DNA of 64,000 nucleotides from Micromussa lordhowensis (lineage: Eukaryota > Cnidaria > Anthozoa > Scleractinia > Lobophylliidae): positions 74,501-138,500 of the forward strand of contig OZ026597.1 in the NCBI GenBank assembly GCA_964020085.1, written 5' to 3'. Below are positions 22,121 to 60,259 of this stretch, one piece after another; position 1 is the first letter of the stretch, and the number at the start of each line of letters is the position of its first letter. The position numbers and the translations under genes are program-made. Below the pieces are notes generated by a model. It made no database searches. It was not told the DNA's origin and was given only the letters and a program-made list of their open reading frames with translations.

Positions 22121-22836
22121 ACTGCTACATCAACCTCAACCTTTGAGTGAGTCACAAAAGTGGTTTTTATTGCCAGAACTTGTTATGCTTGCTTGCGCAA
22201 AACAGTTATTAACTGTTTCAAAAGTAAGTACTTCAACAATATTTTCTGAACTTTATTTTCCATAAGGCAGAACTCTTTTACATGGCCATGATGATTGTAA
22301 AGTAGCGGTAGTTAATAAACTGAATAAAGATGTCAAAATGAAACAGAAAGTGGTGCATAGCATTGTACAGATTCATTCATATGGGAGAAAACTACTGTAA
22401 AGTAAAACGATGTCTTCAACTTGTCAGTGCTCAAGTAGTATTTATGGCTATTAATCCTGGATAATTCTTACTCATTCTGAGAATTCTTATGTGCATACGA
22501 AATTTAGAGGGAAAAAGAACTTAACAAACGGTGCTCAAAATGGGTGCCAATCACAATCAATTTAAGAAAGCTCTCAAACTTCCTTGCGTACTCTAACAGT
22601 TCTCGTGAGAATACTAGACTTGTTCCAGAATCAACTGTTTTAGTATCACCCAACTTGTGGACTAATGCAAATCCTGCATTTTAATTGGCTACGCTACTTG
22701 AGGACAATTACCAATAGTCCTCGAAGGCCATTGAGCGTGACGCTTTCTTTTGATTTAGTCCCAAATAAATATTTCTTCAACTTACATTTGCTAACTTTCT
22801 TATTGCCATTTCTGTCCAGCTAGTTGGGTGATACTA

Positions 22837-22870
<34 letters not shown>

Positions 22871-23568
22871 GTCAATAGCCCATTTGGCTTTGCCTCATGG
22901 GCTATTGACCCATAGCCCGAAAGGTCTAATTGTTAAATAGTACTGATTGCTGACAACCAAGGGTTTAAGAGGGTGTAAGAGACCGAGGGGTGGCAGCAGA
23001 TCAGGGGTACTCCTCGGAAATCTTGAAAAGAACCCCCAAGAGCTACCAAGATCCTGTTATGTGGGCGTGGCTTGAAATTCTTTCACCCCTGAAAGGTAAC
23101 GGTTCTAAAACAGTACATTATCTCCCGTCATATATTTTAGGCTCTATGCCCTCAAAGGTACCGCAGAAGCTCTCTCCGTGGACCTACTGAGGTTTAACAC
23201 CCAAGAGGTACCAAAACCACTTTTTAACCCCTAAAAGGTACAACGAGCACCCTGTCCTGTTTATATGAGAGGTCCTTCTCCGGGGGGGGAGGGACACGTG
23301 CAAAAAGTTTAAAGCTCGTGCAGCAACATGTTCTTAGAAAATGCCGTTGATATGTCTGCACCTTTAAATTCTCGAGGTCATAATATACCATGACTAATTA
23401 TTTTCATTAGATTCCAAGAATTCACTCTCTAATTAGCCTAGGTTCAATTATCAGTACTCAGTTGCATTAAGGTGGAAATCTCATCTCATAGTTGCAGTTA
23501 TTTCTAAGTTTTCATACCACAAATAAATACTTATTAGAAAAGGAAAATTATTGACTGTTGCAAGTAAA
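22121..23568. other. Convergent intergenic region FARS2 / lipoxygenase
   Basis: Holds the 3' UTRs of two convergent genes and the foldback pair at 22637-22930. A short frame at 22990-23190 has no recognisable domain and is not called. Confidence 0.6.
22637..22930. repeat. Two adjacent foldback elements
   Basis: First, TTTTAGTATCACCCAACT (from 22639) and its complement (ending 22839) bound a 205 bp element. Directly after it, 22841-22930 folds into a hairpin (aattagacc...ggtctaatt) with inner arms gggtcaatagccca and tgggctattgaccc. Confidence 0.85.
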
Positions 23569-26500
23569 TTAAGTATAGATACTGTTAGGTATCCAGGCTG
23601 GACTCAGGTAAGGATATGTGAGGTACCCCTCCTGAAATCGCTGTTTGTTTCTATTATCCAGGAGGGGTTTAACTGCAGAGTGAAGGCGGCGGTAGTGTTT
23701 AAGGACTATGATTCTTCCTCCCTGCTCCGTGAGTTCGGCTCCGTAGTCGAACAGTCGGTCGATGCGGAGAGAACCCAAGCTCATAGCTATCCCCGCTTGA
23801 ACCTTTTAAAAAATACAAACATTTATTATCCGTTATAACATAGATAGGACCCTACGCGCACTCTGATTGGTCAAAAACCCATGTTTTATCAGAGTATAAA
23901 ACATAGAAAAAGCGTGTTTTATTGTTTTGTGCGCGTAAAATCTATATCATAAAGGAAATGAAGAAGCCTAATCCATGTATTACACTGTGATAAAACACTC
24001 CAGACATTTGAGAACACTCGAGAAATGTAGAAGACACTCGCCTGCGGCTCGTATTTTCTACATTTCCCTCGAGTTCTCAAATGGCCGTCCTGTTTTATCA
24101 CAGTGTAATACACGGCTTAGGCTTCTTTATTTGTTAATTAAACCGCATATTTATCCTTTTTATGTAACTTTTCCTTACAACAAGTCAAATTGTAAGACAG
24201 TAACGTTGCTAACGTCGGAGCTAATATAGGATTCGCGAAACTTTTATTTCTATTATTTCTTTTAACTGCTAACAGAAAAGAACAGTTATTTTTATTATAA
24301 ACTTTCTACTCACTGCTGACACAAAGCTATTCGGCAATCGCAAAGGGCTGAATACTTCGGGTGCCACTCGGTCATCATCGTACACCTTCGTTGGCATATT
24401 CGGCGTGAATCCTCCATAAGCTGCGATTGGATAATTCACAGCTGTGTGCTGAGCTGTCGAAGTCCATATTAGGCGAGTCATGATGTCTGCCAGCATTGCC
24501 TTGGAGGTTATCGACGCCGGAAAACCACGCAGCTGAAATATCACAAATTGACCTTTTCAGATGGCACAAAAAAATCGTGATTACTCAATTTAGTTTTTTG
24601 TAATAAGCGCCCAAATTCCTAAAACAGCCCCCTTTCCTAATAAACACCATTTGCAGTTGTACTCAATCTTTAAGCGTTGTCAGGGTACCAGGTTGAGTAT
24701 GATTGTCAAGAACAATTTGTTTCAAGAGCTAATTTCTTCCCGTCAAAGAATATTGCATCCGTACTTTGGTTGGTACATTGCACAGGGACAAAGATATAAC
24801 GTTAGAAAAATAAGAAAATATTTCGTGTCCCCATATAAACCCCAAGCCTTGAATTTCATTGATCAGCTAAACTGGAAAATTGCGGTATCGTTAAACAGAA
24901 GCGATATCCCTCGTAAATAATTGGAAGAGGAACTAGTGCAAAGCCTGATACAGAAATAACAAGTAGCAAAAATTAAATTTAAGTGCATGGTCAGTAAATA
25001 AGCACCTTTCCTTGACCGCCGTTATTGCCCAGGCCATCAGATGACACCTCGTTGGCGAGACCTTGAATTTCATGATCCCCCAGTACATCATTGTCAGCGG
25101 CGTAATAACTAAAATTGAATTCATGCATTTATTCAAATTGTTTCTCTTAGTTTTCTTATTCCTAGTGATTCCTAAATGGATATTTTATGTGTGATACTTG
25201 ACACGCTAAAAAATATTTCTTTTCCGCGTTACAGCTGGTGGAAAACAGTGTCTCCATAAACTAAATTGGGTCTGTTTCTTGAAACGAATTTCACTAGGTG
25301 CATCTTGTTATGTCATATACATGTATACTCACAAGTTAACGTAGTCCTTGACGAGATCTTGTATGGCCTGATATATGACTTCTCCATCGTCTCGGTACGG
25401 AAAATATGGTAATTTGGACTGGTCATCGATTCCCCGCGCCTGGGAAACGGAAAGGGAAATAACATAAAGCTTATCTATAACATTAAAGATTTATAAAAAA
25501 ACGATTACTGGCTATATAGAGGTTAAAAATTAAGCTTTCGGCTGTCAGACTTCAGCCTTCGATGAGCAAAAATGGAAATTTGACAACTACAAATATATAC
25601 AGAAATAGGTGGGACTATAATATAATACAATAAAATAGAAAAGATACGTGTCAAGAAAATAATTTTCTTTTTAAAGGAATGGAGTATTGTCGGAGCATCG
25701 CGGAGTTTAATTAACTTTGAGTGCAAAGTTGTAGAAAGAGATCGTGCATCTAAAAAATAGCGCACGACTGCAGCGCGCAGACAGGTGGCAAATTTCAGGC
25801 CCAGTCCACACTACGCCAGAGAAATTTGAAAACGCAATAATCACCGGTCATTTTGGATTTGTCAAGTCATGATAATCACGTGATTTCCCGGCTCGAGATT
25901 TCCTCAAACACAAATCCAAAATGGTCGGTGATTGTTGCGTTTTTAATTTCTCCGGCGCAGTATTAGTCTCCTCCGCAGCCGATATTAGGGTCGTCACGCA
26001 ATGCTTCTAGTGGGGGAGAAGCGTTGCGTGACGACCCTAATAACGGCTGCGGAGGAGACTAGCGCAGTATAGACAGGACCTCAGATATTGCGTGAAGCAT
26101 AACGTGCAATGCTTACTTGTGTGCAGATCAGGCTAGTGAAAGACGGAACTGACAAACAACATTCAGTGCTTTTATTGCTCAATCGTTTCTATTAGAGTGT
26201 TAACAACAACGCAAACAGGACATACCCCATTTCAGGTCAGTGGTTTGTTGTTAAAAAGTCAATTGTGTTGGGTGATATCATACCTTATTTTTGGCTCTGA
26301 AGTCCGTATCAGCCCATGTTAAGGTCTGATAAGCACGGGCCAACAGAGTAACAGCGCCGACATTACCAATAGCAAATAACTGATGCATGTAAGCTTTGTC
26401 GTCTACCAGTTTAGGAAAACCCACTTTGTTTGTTGGAAGTAAACCTCTGCAAAAGAGATAAAAACTAAGGAAACGCCATAACAAGTCGTGCCTCAAAAAG

Positions 26501-29500
26501 ATTCCCTCACTGTAGTTTATTTTAAGGTCTTTTGGCTTACCTTCCCATTCGGGGAATGTCTCATCCCTCGTAGAAAAATAAATAAGAAAAGGAAAGAAAC
26601 TTAGATAATCAACGAAGGGCCTTTTCAAGGAGTCTCGTTTTTCCCGGAGACGCTTTTTTCTGTTGTGGACGCTTCGTTTATTAGCTTTCAACCAAATGCA
26701 TGCGCGCACGCCTTACCCTTCCCCACTAAGTCACCAATATCCCCACGCCCTCTCCCTAAGTAGTTCTTCCTACCTGCAGTGGTACTTCAGTAGCTGGTGC
26801 AGAGGGTGCAATTTTGACAGGTGTCTCAGAACGCACACACAAAACGGCTCCATCATGAGATGGGTCTTCAGTAGATGTTCCACCATCTCCACGTAAGCGA
26901 AGTCTGTTACTTGAAAGCTCTCTTTAGCTAGAGCCCACAGGTCTCCATCCTCAGGGGAGTAGACCTGGGAGTCTGTGACACGATAGAAACAATGTCAGTG
27001 ACTTCTAGCCTTGGTTATACAGTATTTTGTTTCTCTGCGCAGACAGTGCAGGGCGGGAGCTTGGGTTAGAAATGGTTGTATACCTTACCAGGCGTATAAT
27101 CAAGTTGGATAGCCACTGGTCGTAACTGCGCAGGCGCAGCATTTTCCCCTGGACGCGAGGCAAACAATCCTATTGGAGACATTGCGGGCCACATTTTCCG
27201 CGTGGGCCTGGGTTCATTGATGTCCGGCACTGTAACGAGGTTGTCGAATACTGGGTACTGGGCAACGAAAATGGACCCATCGGTAATAGCTTCTTCAAGC
27301 AGAATGTTCCTTCCCAGGCTCCTGGTGACCGCGGCGTCCCAGTCGTAGTTTGAATTCAAGCGTGGTTTGAGATCAGTCCATTTAACACCGACAGAATCTA
27401 CGAGAAATAAAAATTACAGAGAAATTTTATTTTATTATGAAAAGCTTCATAAGGAAACTGTAGCGAGTCTGCTACAGTCTTTGAGCCTCACTCACCTTGA
27501 CCAGTGGTAACTTTCATGAGAGACATAGGATTGAGGCCAGCTAACCGCTGCTCGGTGAACACGCGGTCTTCACGCCACGTGATATTGTTGACAACGCTTT
27601 TGAAGGGTTCTTCTTGAGACGGAAAGCGGAAAAACGGACGGACCTGACACACAAAAAACAATACCACGTGAAATTACTTCTTAATACAGCTGTCACTGTG
27701 AAAAGCTGTTTAAAATATTTTTCCGTTCTTAGTGTATCAGTCCACAATGTACGGTACTGTACCAAACTACAGCTCAGTAGCCGTCATTTGAATAATTGCA
27801 CCAGAGCGAAAATATTATAATTCATGATGCACATGCGGAATATTCAAGGATTTATACCTGAAATATGAAGTCCAATTTAGATAAGCAGGCCAGATTCTAA
27901 TAGGATATGCCGAGTAGCCCTTGAATACCTCAGAATATTTCGGTTTACGCGATGTGCGGCGATCCGCATTCGGGCGAATTCGGGCCCGAATATTTCAACC
28001 TCGTAAGAAAAGACCTGGGAACGAGGTTGCGAATAGTTGGCTTTTTGCCTAGTGACGACCAAATTAATTTCGAAATTTGACGGTAGCAACGAAAAGAGGA
28101 TAATACCAGTCTACACCCATATCGTTATATCACACAACATGAAAAAGCTGAATAATTACCATTTCTTCATTCTGTTGTTGCTTGATAAAGAAATGGTACA
28201 CTCCCTCGTAATCGGAGATCTTTGTGAATTCCTTCGTATTCATCTTGGGAAAGTTTTGCATGAGCGCCAGATTTTTCTTCAACATATAACCATACAACTT
28301 CATCCACGTTGCAGTAAAGGGATCACCTAATGTAAGGTTGATCAACAGAAACGCATTGATGTCGCTCATGGGAAAAGGAAGGTTGTTGATGTGGCCCAGT
28401 TTGTAGATCCCGCGATGTTTTGCCAAGTCTTTACCTCTGCTTGCATGGCAATGTACGGCAGCTTTTTGCGGAATGGCTACACCACAAGGAACACCTAGAA
28501 ATAAGACAACAACATGTCACATTTGAGCGGGTTCTGTCGGGACAACTCGGGGAGATCGATCGTTATATTTCTTAACAATGCTAGAACCTGGTATCTTTTT
28601 CGTAACGTAACTTTAAAACATAGGAAAAAATCACTCTAGACAGTAAGTTCTATTGCCAGAATTTGTTCAGTTTACTTCTTAGTGGTTTTGGACAACTGAA
28701 AAGATAAACCAAGAAAGCTGATATGGTTCTCCATTTTCTGCGCGTGCGTCATAAATTTTGGGCCGTATAGTCGAATATCTCTGAAAATAGTGATTAAGAT
28801 TTCTTTGGGAACGCAAGATTAAAAATCCAAAAACCAAAAAAAAAATAGTTTCTCTTGAAATTTCACTACTTCAGTAAGAACATTAACTATAAGAAAGGTT
28901 TTACAGCAACAAATACTTACGTTCTTTGCAGCCAACTTTTGGTACGTACCCAATCCATCCCGGACAACAGTCGTAGATGTTATAATGAATAAATTTGCGT
29001 ACTGGGTACCAGTGAATCTTTGTTTCATTCCTATAAAAACACAAAGAAAACAGTTTCTATTATATAAGAGAGCTACTTCCCACAAGCGTTGCGCTCCCAA
29101 ATATGTAGACCATAATAGTGTTTAGTTGATTGTGTTAATTGACAGAATCAAGAAAAAATCATAATTTTTAATCATGAAAAAGGGAAAGTAGACAGTGGTT
29201 TAAAATACTATAACATTTCATATGTATTTCTTTTCGAGAAAGCTCTGTTAAAACGACTCACTAAAAGCCACTGAAAAATTACGAAATATTTCATCATTAA
29301 CCCCAAGCTTTAATAAGAGAGTATTTTTTCCCAATTTACTACATTTTTCCTTGGTTCTTTTTTTAATTTTTATATACGTTTCTTGTTCTTATCTTCACGC
29401 AACTTCCATAAAAATAAGAGCATAAATGAATTGGACTAAACGTCTTCTGAGATAAGAGTTTCAGTAAATCTTCCCAAAAATAGAACGCAGAACGCGCAAA

Positions 29501-30227
29501 AGCTATATCAAAGATTTGCCTTGTGGTACGAAATCATTCATCGAGTGTGTTCAGAGATGTAAAAATAAATACAAGATTGATGAAAATGAGAAGTTTTTTT
29601 TGATTCTCTCTTTTCACATCAAGAGCTAAGACAACCCAATTTCAATTACATTGGATCAAAATTACAATTTAAGAGGGAAGATCATAGCAAAAAGAAATGT
29701 AGATCGCGGTAACTGATGGGAGAAAATTGACTACGATAAGATTTTGCCAAATATGTATCGCCTACAACAGGACAAGAGTAACACAAATATCTGGTTAAAC
29801 ATCACAAACAACAGCTGATTACGACAGAAGTCAATAAGTATATACGTACAAAAGATTCAATTATTGTTTTTTTTTAACTCTTACCTTTCTTCTTCACATT
29901 TTAGTTTTGGAAAAGACGGAATTCCGCAGTCCACAATTTTAATGTTCCTCGTGGAAGTTGCATTTCGTCGTAGCACCAGTTGCGTTTTCACTCTTTCAAA
30001 CGCGCAAACATTTTGCCCCTTTTCGGGCGCTGGTTTTGAATTCACATCGGATGTTCTTTGAAGTTAGGAACAAAACAGTTTTAAACCATTGTGAATGATA
30101 ATTTTAATACAGTTGTTCATCTCAATACGATGAATAAAGTATAATCTGAAGCCACTTACCTCACGAGAGCCAAAAATATTGATACTAAAAATATCGAACA
30201 GGCAGTGGAAAGAAGTGCGAAATTCAT
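23569..30227 (-). CDS. Secreted EMI-like domain lipoxygenase
   Basis: Twelve exons on the minus strand: 30227-30160, 30055-29885, 29030-28921, 28494-28160, 27643-27496, 27397-27084, 26964-26774, 26446-26284, 25439-25333, 25108-25006, 24532-24314, 23802-23569. All phases agree, giving 720 aa. Exon 1 is a signal peptide (MNFALLSTACSIFLVSIFLA). Exons 2-3 form a Cys-rich EMI-like module (NVCAFERVKTQLV...VDCGI...KLKC...IYDCCPGW...GC). Exons 4-12 are an animal lipoxygenase: FTEQRLAGLNPMSL, the first metal-ligand helix EHLLKTHLMMEPF with both His, LPYFPYRDDG, and IWTSTAQHTAVNY with His and Asn ligands. The C-terminus is SPAWIPNSIYT. Lipoxygenases dioxygenate polyunsaturated fatty acids using non-haem iron held by three His, Asn and the C-terminal Ile carboxylate. 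Here the terminal residue is Thr. No PLAT domain is seen. The expected location is the secretory pathway or outside the cell, unlike most animal lipoxygenases. The 5' end of exon 1 could extend, because the frame is open to 30398, but the chosen ATG gives the better signal peptide. Confidence 0.9.
23961..24127. repeat. Foldback hairpin (MITE) in the lipoxygenase 3' intron
   Basis: Arms aagaagcctaa...tgtattacactgtgataaaac and gttttatcacagtgtaatacacggcttaggcttctt pair over most of their length, with inner arms gagaactcgag-like around the loop. The overlapping antisense frames are mirror images made by the palindrome. Confidence 0.85.
25500..25690 (-). mobile_element. Penelope-like 3' UTR fragment (second family)
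   Basis: Shares gctttcggctgtcag, cgatgagcaaaaatgg and acaactacaaatatatac with the relic at 14 kb. It contains the same stem II/GAAAGCT words in degraded form and no endonuclease part. Confidence 0.65.
25803..26079. mobile_element. Outer foldback MITE, GTCC(A/T)...ACTACGCC ends
   Basis: Outer ends gtccacactacgcc(agagaaattt) and (aaatttctcc)ggcgcagtatagacaggac are imperfect inverted repeats. Inner arms aacgcaataatcaccgg(t)cattttggatttgt are repeated in inverse at 25929-25960. It is split by a younger element (25964-26061). A related relic lies at about 17480-17645. Confidence 0.75.
25964..26061. mobile_element. Nested 98 bp foldback element with 9 bp target duplication
   Basis: TAGTCTCCTCCGCAGCC...GGCTGCGGAGGAGACTA folds into a hairpin with inner arms tagggtcgtcacgcaatgcttct. 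GCGCAGTAT occurs directly on both sides (25955-25963, 26062-26070), showing insertion into the outer MITE. Confidence 0.85.
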
Positions 30228-33200
30228 TAGCAATAAAGTTTCAAAGCGCCAAGGAATAATATCAATAAAACAACAAGAAGGAAAGAATTGAGGAAGATGA
30301 CTTTCCAATCTGTAAAATTTCCACTTCTTCAAATAATTGCTGACGAAAATCTTATAACCCGTCAGATTCAGTCTGGCCCCGTTTCGAGAGAAATCCAAGG
30401 ATTATTCAATCATTGCACACTTGAACAGTAATTGCAATTCGCTAATCGTATATCTTGGCCGGATGTTGTGAACAATACGGAAGTCCTGTCTAAACATTTG
30501 TAATACGCTAAGCAAATCATGAGAGATCTTTTATAGGTTGAATCTAATAAGCCCTCAAGGGCATTTACTTTTTTACGTAAAGACCGGCCTTAGGTTTTCC
30601 TTCACTGATTACATTGTATTTGCTGCTTTATCTCAAGCGAAATATCATCGAAGTGGTTACATAAAATCGTAACTTTTTTTAGTACCCCGGCCCGAAAAAT
30701 AGTATTGATTTGATTACAGTATTACTGCGTTAATTATCGCCTTCCGTTTATCTCGAGTTTTGACATTAAACACAAAAAATTGTCGTATTGAAATCAAACA
30801 AGCAATCAAAACTACTGATAATCCCTTAGGTAGCGAGAAAAGATTTGTATTGATAAGTGAAATTTTGACTGCTTCGCGGCGAAGAAATAACAAAAATCAG
30901 AGCCGCATTTCTAGAAAGCTCTTGATTGAAGATTAATTTCTGTTTAAGTGGACGTTAAAATCTTCATTTTTGGAAAAATCAGTGCTTTCCAGTTGAATTC
31001 ATTACTCAGTTGTTGATTGCTAAATAGATTGATACATCACCATGTTACGAAACTGTTGCGCACGCCTACGGCAAATTGCAAACAGTTCATTTTTAATAGG
31101 TGTTATGCGTGCTAAACTAAATTATGTTTTGATTATACAATACGTTACTTGACGAGAGGTAATTTGGTGGCATTCAATTTTTGGAATTTCAAATCTTTTT
31201 AAAGGAAATTATTTCCATTGAAAAAAAGAAGTTTTTTACCGATTCTAGCCTGAAAACAGGTTTCTTTTGTGTTCAAGTTAAATCCACTGCTCTCTTCACG
31301 AATAATTTTAAAATCATTTCATATAGCCTCATCGAGGAGGGGTTCACTGATCAAGTTCTTTCTATGCGTATGAGTACAACGAAGCTTATGCAGGAACTTC
31401 ATTAGAGCATAAAACATTGTCCTTTCCCCTGTGCAACAGCTTTTTACAGGCATTCATTTCCTTTTGGGAGGCCGGAGCGCAAAAAATAGTGGATGCTCCG
31501 ATGATCGGCCCAATTCAACGAAGGCCTTTTCAGGGATAATAATACAAACATAAGAAACAAATATTGCATATAGAACAGAAACAATTTAGAATTTCAACTT
31601 GAAGGATGCTCTCCAGTTGGCTATTTTACAAACGTGGCGAGGAGTTGAGCTCAGGTCCTGAGGAAATAAAATCCAGCTTGTGGTCAAAACCCGACATCCG
31701 AATTCAACTCTGGGAAACGGGACTTGGGCAAAGCTTAAGCTGGAAATGAGATTTATACACCCCCTCCCCCCCCCCCCGTCCCTTCAGGAGCGGACTGTCT
31801 TACAAGACATGGTAAATCTCATTCGGTCGGGCAAGCAGATTGGGCCCGAAATTGCTTAGCAATAAGATGTGAAATCTTGACGTGTACAAAATATCCATTG
31901 GCCAGTCACAAACGTCATTGCGGAGACCGTTAGAATTTTCGCGACACCAGAAACTTGCGTAATTTCACAACAGCTTAATTTCCAGTCACTTTGAGGAAAG
32001 ACTGTCCCGTAATTATTTAACGAAACAAATAAGACGAACTGAATTAAGCCTTCACTATTCTTTGTTCAACTGTATTTAAGAGGAGGTACACGTCATTACC
32101 AGGTAAAATAAGAGAGAATCACTGACTAAACTCAACCAGCAGGACGACGAGAACACGTTGTCTGAGGCCAGAGGCTCGTATTCCTTTTAAAACAGAATAC
32201 TGAAACTGGAACAAGCTACCAAGATCGGCCAAGGCGAATCAAAGAGTAGCAAAAATGATCCAGTTTTGGAAATTTAAATCACAATTAAAAAACTCTCAAA
32301 TCAACAATGATGCTGAATTGTAGGAGAACGAACTCCCTTGCCAGTTTACATCAGTATAGGAGAGGCTCATGATTTACAAACAGTACACAATAAAAACCTC
32401 TTCACTTCCAAGGAATGTCAAAGCAGAAATATAATACATTTTTCACAATGGAAAAAATTGATTAAAGCGAACAGCAAAACGTACTACGCGACAAGAGTCT
32501 TCTCGACAACAGATTTTATTGCCAGACTCAAAATTTTAAACCACAGCACAATGCACGACTTAAGTTCTTACTCTCGGAGGGAAAGAGGTAAGCTACAAAA
32601 AATAAACTACACTGTTACAGTTTCTGTATTATAGAAGCATCTACGGCTTGATTCAAAAGTAAATTCTCTTTAGTAGAATCAACCAACGTGTGAAGATCAG
32701 TATGGAGATTTTTGCTGTTGATCTTAAAGAGTTTGAACAGATAAACCTCTCTGCAAGACGACAGTGAAACAATGGCTAAAGGATCTCTCTCAAAACATAT
32801 TTAAGGAAAAAGTTATGACACAGAACTGGTTTTCTTCCCATTCTGGCCTGGAAATTGTGGCTCGAAGACGCTCTAAGCGCAATTTTGTGTCTTGATGGCC
32901 GAATGAGTTTACAGTCGCAGCAGGTTTTCCTCTACCGATGCTCAATACAAGAAACTGTAACACCTCGTCTTAACTAACATACAAGCATACATATATAAAG
33001 AATTTGCCGTGGTCTTTTGTAAATTTACTGTGTATTTGATATAATCTCACACCATCATTACTTAAAGGTTATGCTTATAATGCTTATAACAAGTCGATAA
33101 TCGCGAAAAGGTAAAACCCTCTGACTCTCTGGTCTATTATCAAGTGATAATTTAATGTGGAGCTAAGACCACGGCAAGCTTTATCAATTAAATTGATTAC

Positions 33201-34775
33201 ACTACTTACCCTCACTTAAGAAGTTTTGGCTCGTAGTGTAATCGTCAAATAACAGCGACCCATATTACATGTATCCAACTAAAACCTGGTTAATATGATA
33301 AATGTTTGATTACATATGGTCTGCATGCCCTAAAATAATATCTAATTCATTAAACAGGGCAATGGTAAAATACGATCAACACAAACACCACTAATCAAAT
33401 AAGATTCAAAAGCTACAATCCAAAAAACAACAATAATACATGAAAAGGGTGCAATAAGACACACCCCACTTCAATGAACTTCACGGGACGCACGCCCATC
33501 GTTTTCCAGGGATCTTAAAAATCTTTCCTTTCAGGAGACAAAACCGAGTTAAAAGTCCAATATTCCATTAGAAGTGGACGATGTTCTTTTCTCTGAAGAC
33601 AGCAATGGCAGGAAGAAAATGGAATTGAAGCAAAGTTTAAAGCTAACTTATGTTTCGTCTTCTACGATAAGCTGTAGGAAAATAGTATGAGAGGAAGCCG
33701 GTCAACTTGAAACTTTAACATCTCTTCTTAGGCAATTCAACCACAGATATCTTGTTACCAACGGGGTACACCAAGGGGACCGTTGAGAAGAACTGTCAGT
33801 TTTAATACACTTCATCCCTGCTGATGTAACTTAAAAAGGCTTTAGCCAAAGATCTACTAACATGCGACACGTCCTTGTGTAAGTGGTTCAGTGACATGAA
33901 TTTGTTTAGCTAATAAAACAAGTCCAAAACAAAACAGGCATGGGCGCGTGCAATATCTCTTGCACGGGAGCGTGCAATATCTCTTGCACGGGAGACGTTG
34001 CAATTTCAACTCGATCGGCTTCCAAGAAAACGACCGACCACCTGACGACAATTCTTGCTCTATTAAGCTGGATCATCAGCTGAAATGTTCCCACTCTTCA
34101 AACAGAACGTCCAGTACTTTCAACTGGTCCTAGACGCGTCGTAGTTTCTTTATGAGGAAAAGCAGAAAAGTAAAGCCAGCAAGACTTATGAGCGTATTCT
34201 GTTCAGTGCTGAGATGTTTGCGACTTCATTGCAGATGCTTTTGACATGGATTGCTGAAGCTAGATATTAAGAGCACGAAACCCGAAGAGCAAGCTAGCTG
34301 CCAAGCGACGATCAGTAGATAAAGCAGACGAAATGCCAAATCCTCAAGACTTTTCATTGGAAAGAAGCCTTCTGCTGTCCCATAGGGTGATAAAAATCAC
34401 AGTTAGGTAGTGCTGCATCGTCTCACAGCAACTTATCTAAGTCGTTTGTCCTGTTTAAAACAAGCGAGACTTTCTGTCCCTCAGATCAACAACTGTCTAA
34501 AAACAAAGTCGAAGTTCAAAACAACTGTGTTTTCCTTTTGAGGCGTCAAAACCGTTAAGATCTGCCGTTTGTAAAAGCGGCCAAAAAATTCTCTTCTCTT
34601 CTCTTCTCCTTTCTCTCTCTCTGCTCTCGTTTTCTCTTCAAGGTTTAGGCGAGTGCCACACCCTGGGTGCGGGGCATTTCAAGGGTGCGGCTTTAGCAAG
34701 GCGTTACCTGCTGGTTGCCTTGACGATGGCTGCCAGATGGTGACTTGCCCCGTTATCAGCCGGGAGGCCGATACT
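30228..34775. other. Intergenic region between lipoxygenase 5' end and UPF1 3' end
   Basis: AT-rich. Visible items are a C-tract with poly-C near 31760-31782, a 24 bp direct duplication gcgtgcaatatctcttgcacggga (about 33949-33996), and a CT-rich tract at 34594-34632 that lies in the presumed UPF1 3' UTR. Frames at 31181, 32338 and 33857-34133 show no domain and are not called. Confidence 0.6.

Positions 34776-60259
<25,484 letters not shown>

Noticed and set aside
24651..24920. 89-codon plus-strand ORF
   Set aside because: Lies in an intron of the lipoxygenase gene on the opposite strand and matches no family I know.
26774..26830. Loss of the second His iron ligand in the lipoxygenase
   Set aside because: A first quick read suggested HLL followed by MME; reading the codons shows HLLKTHLMMEPF, so both His are present.
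32338..32634. 98-codon plus-strand ORF in the intergenic region
   Set aside because: No homology recognised, no splice or promoter context; probably chance.
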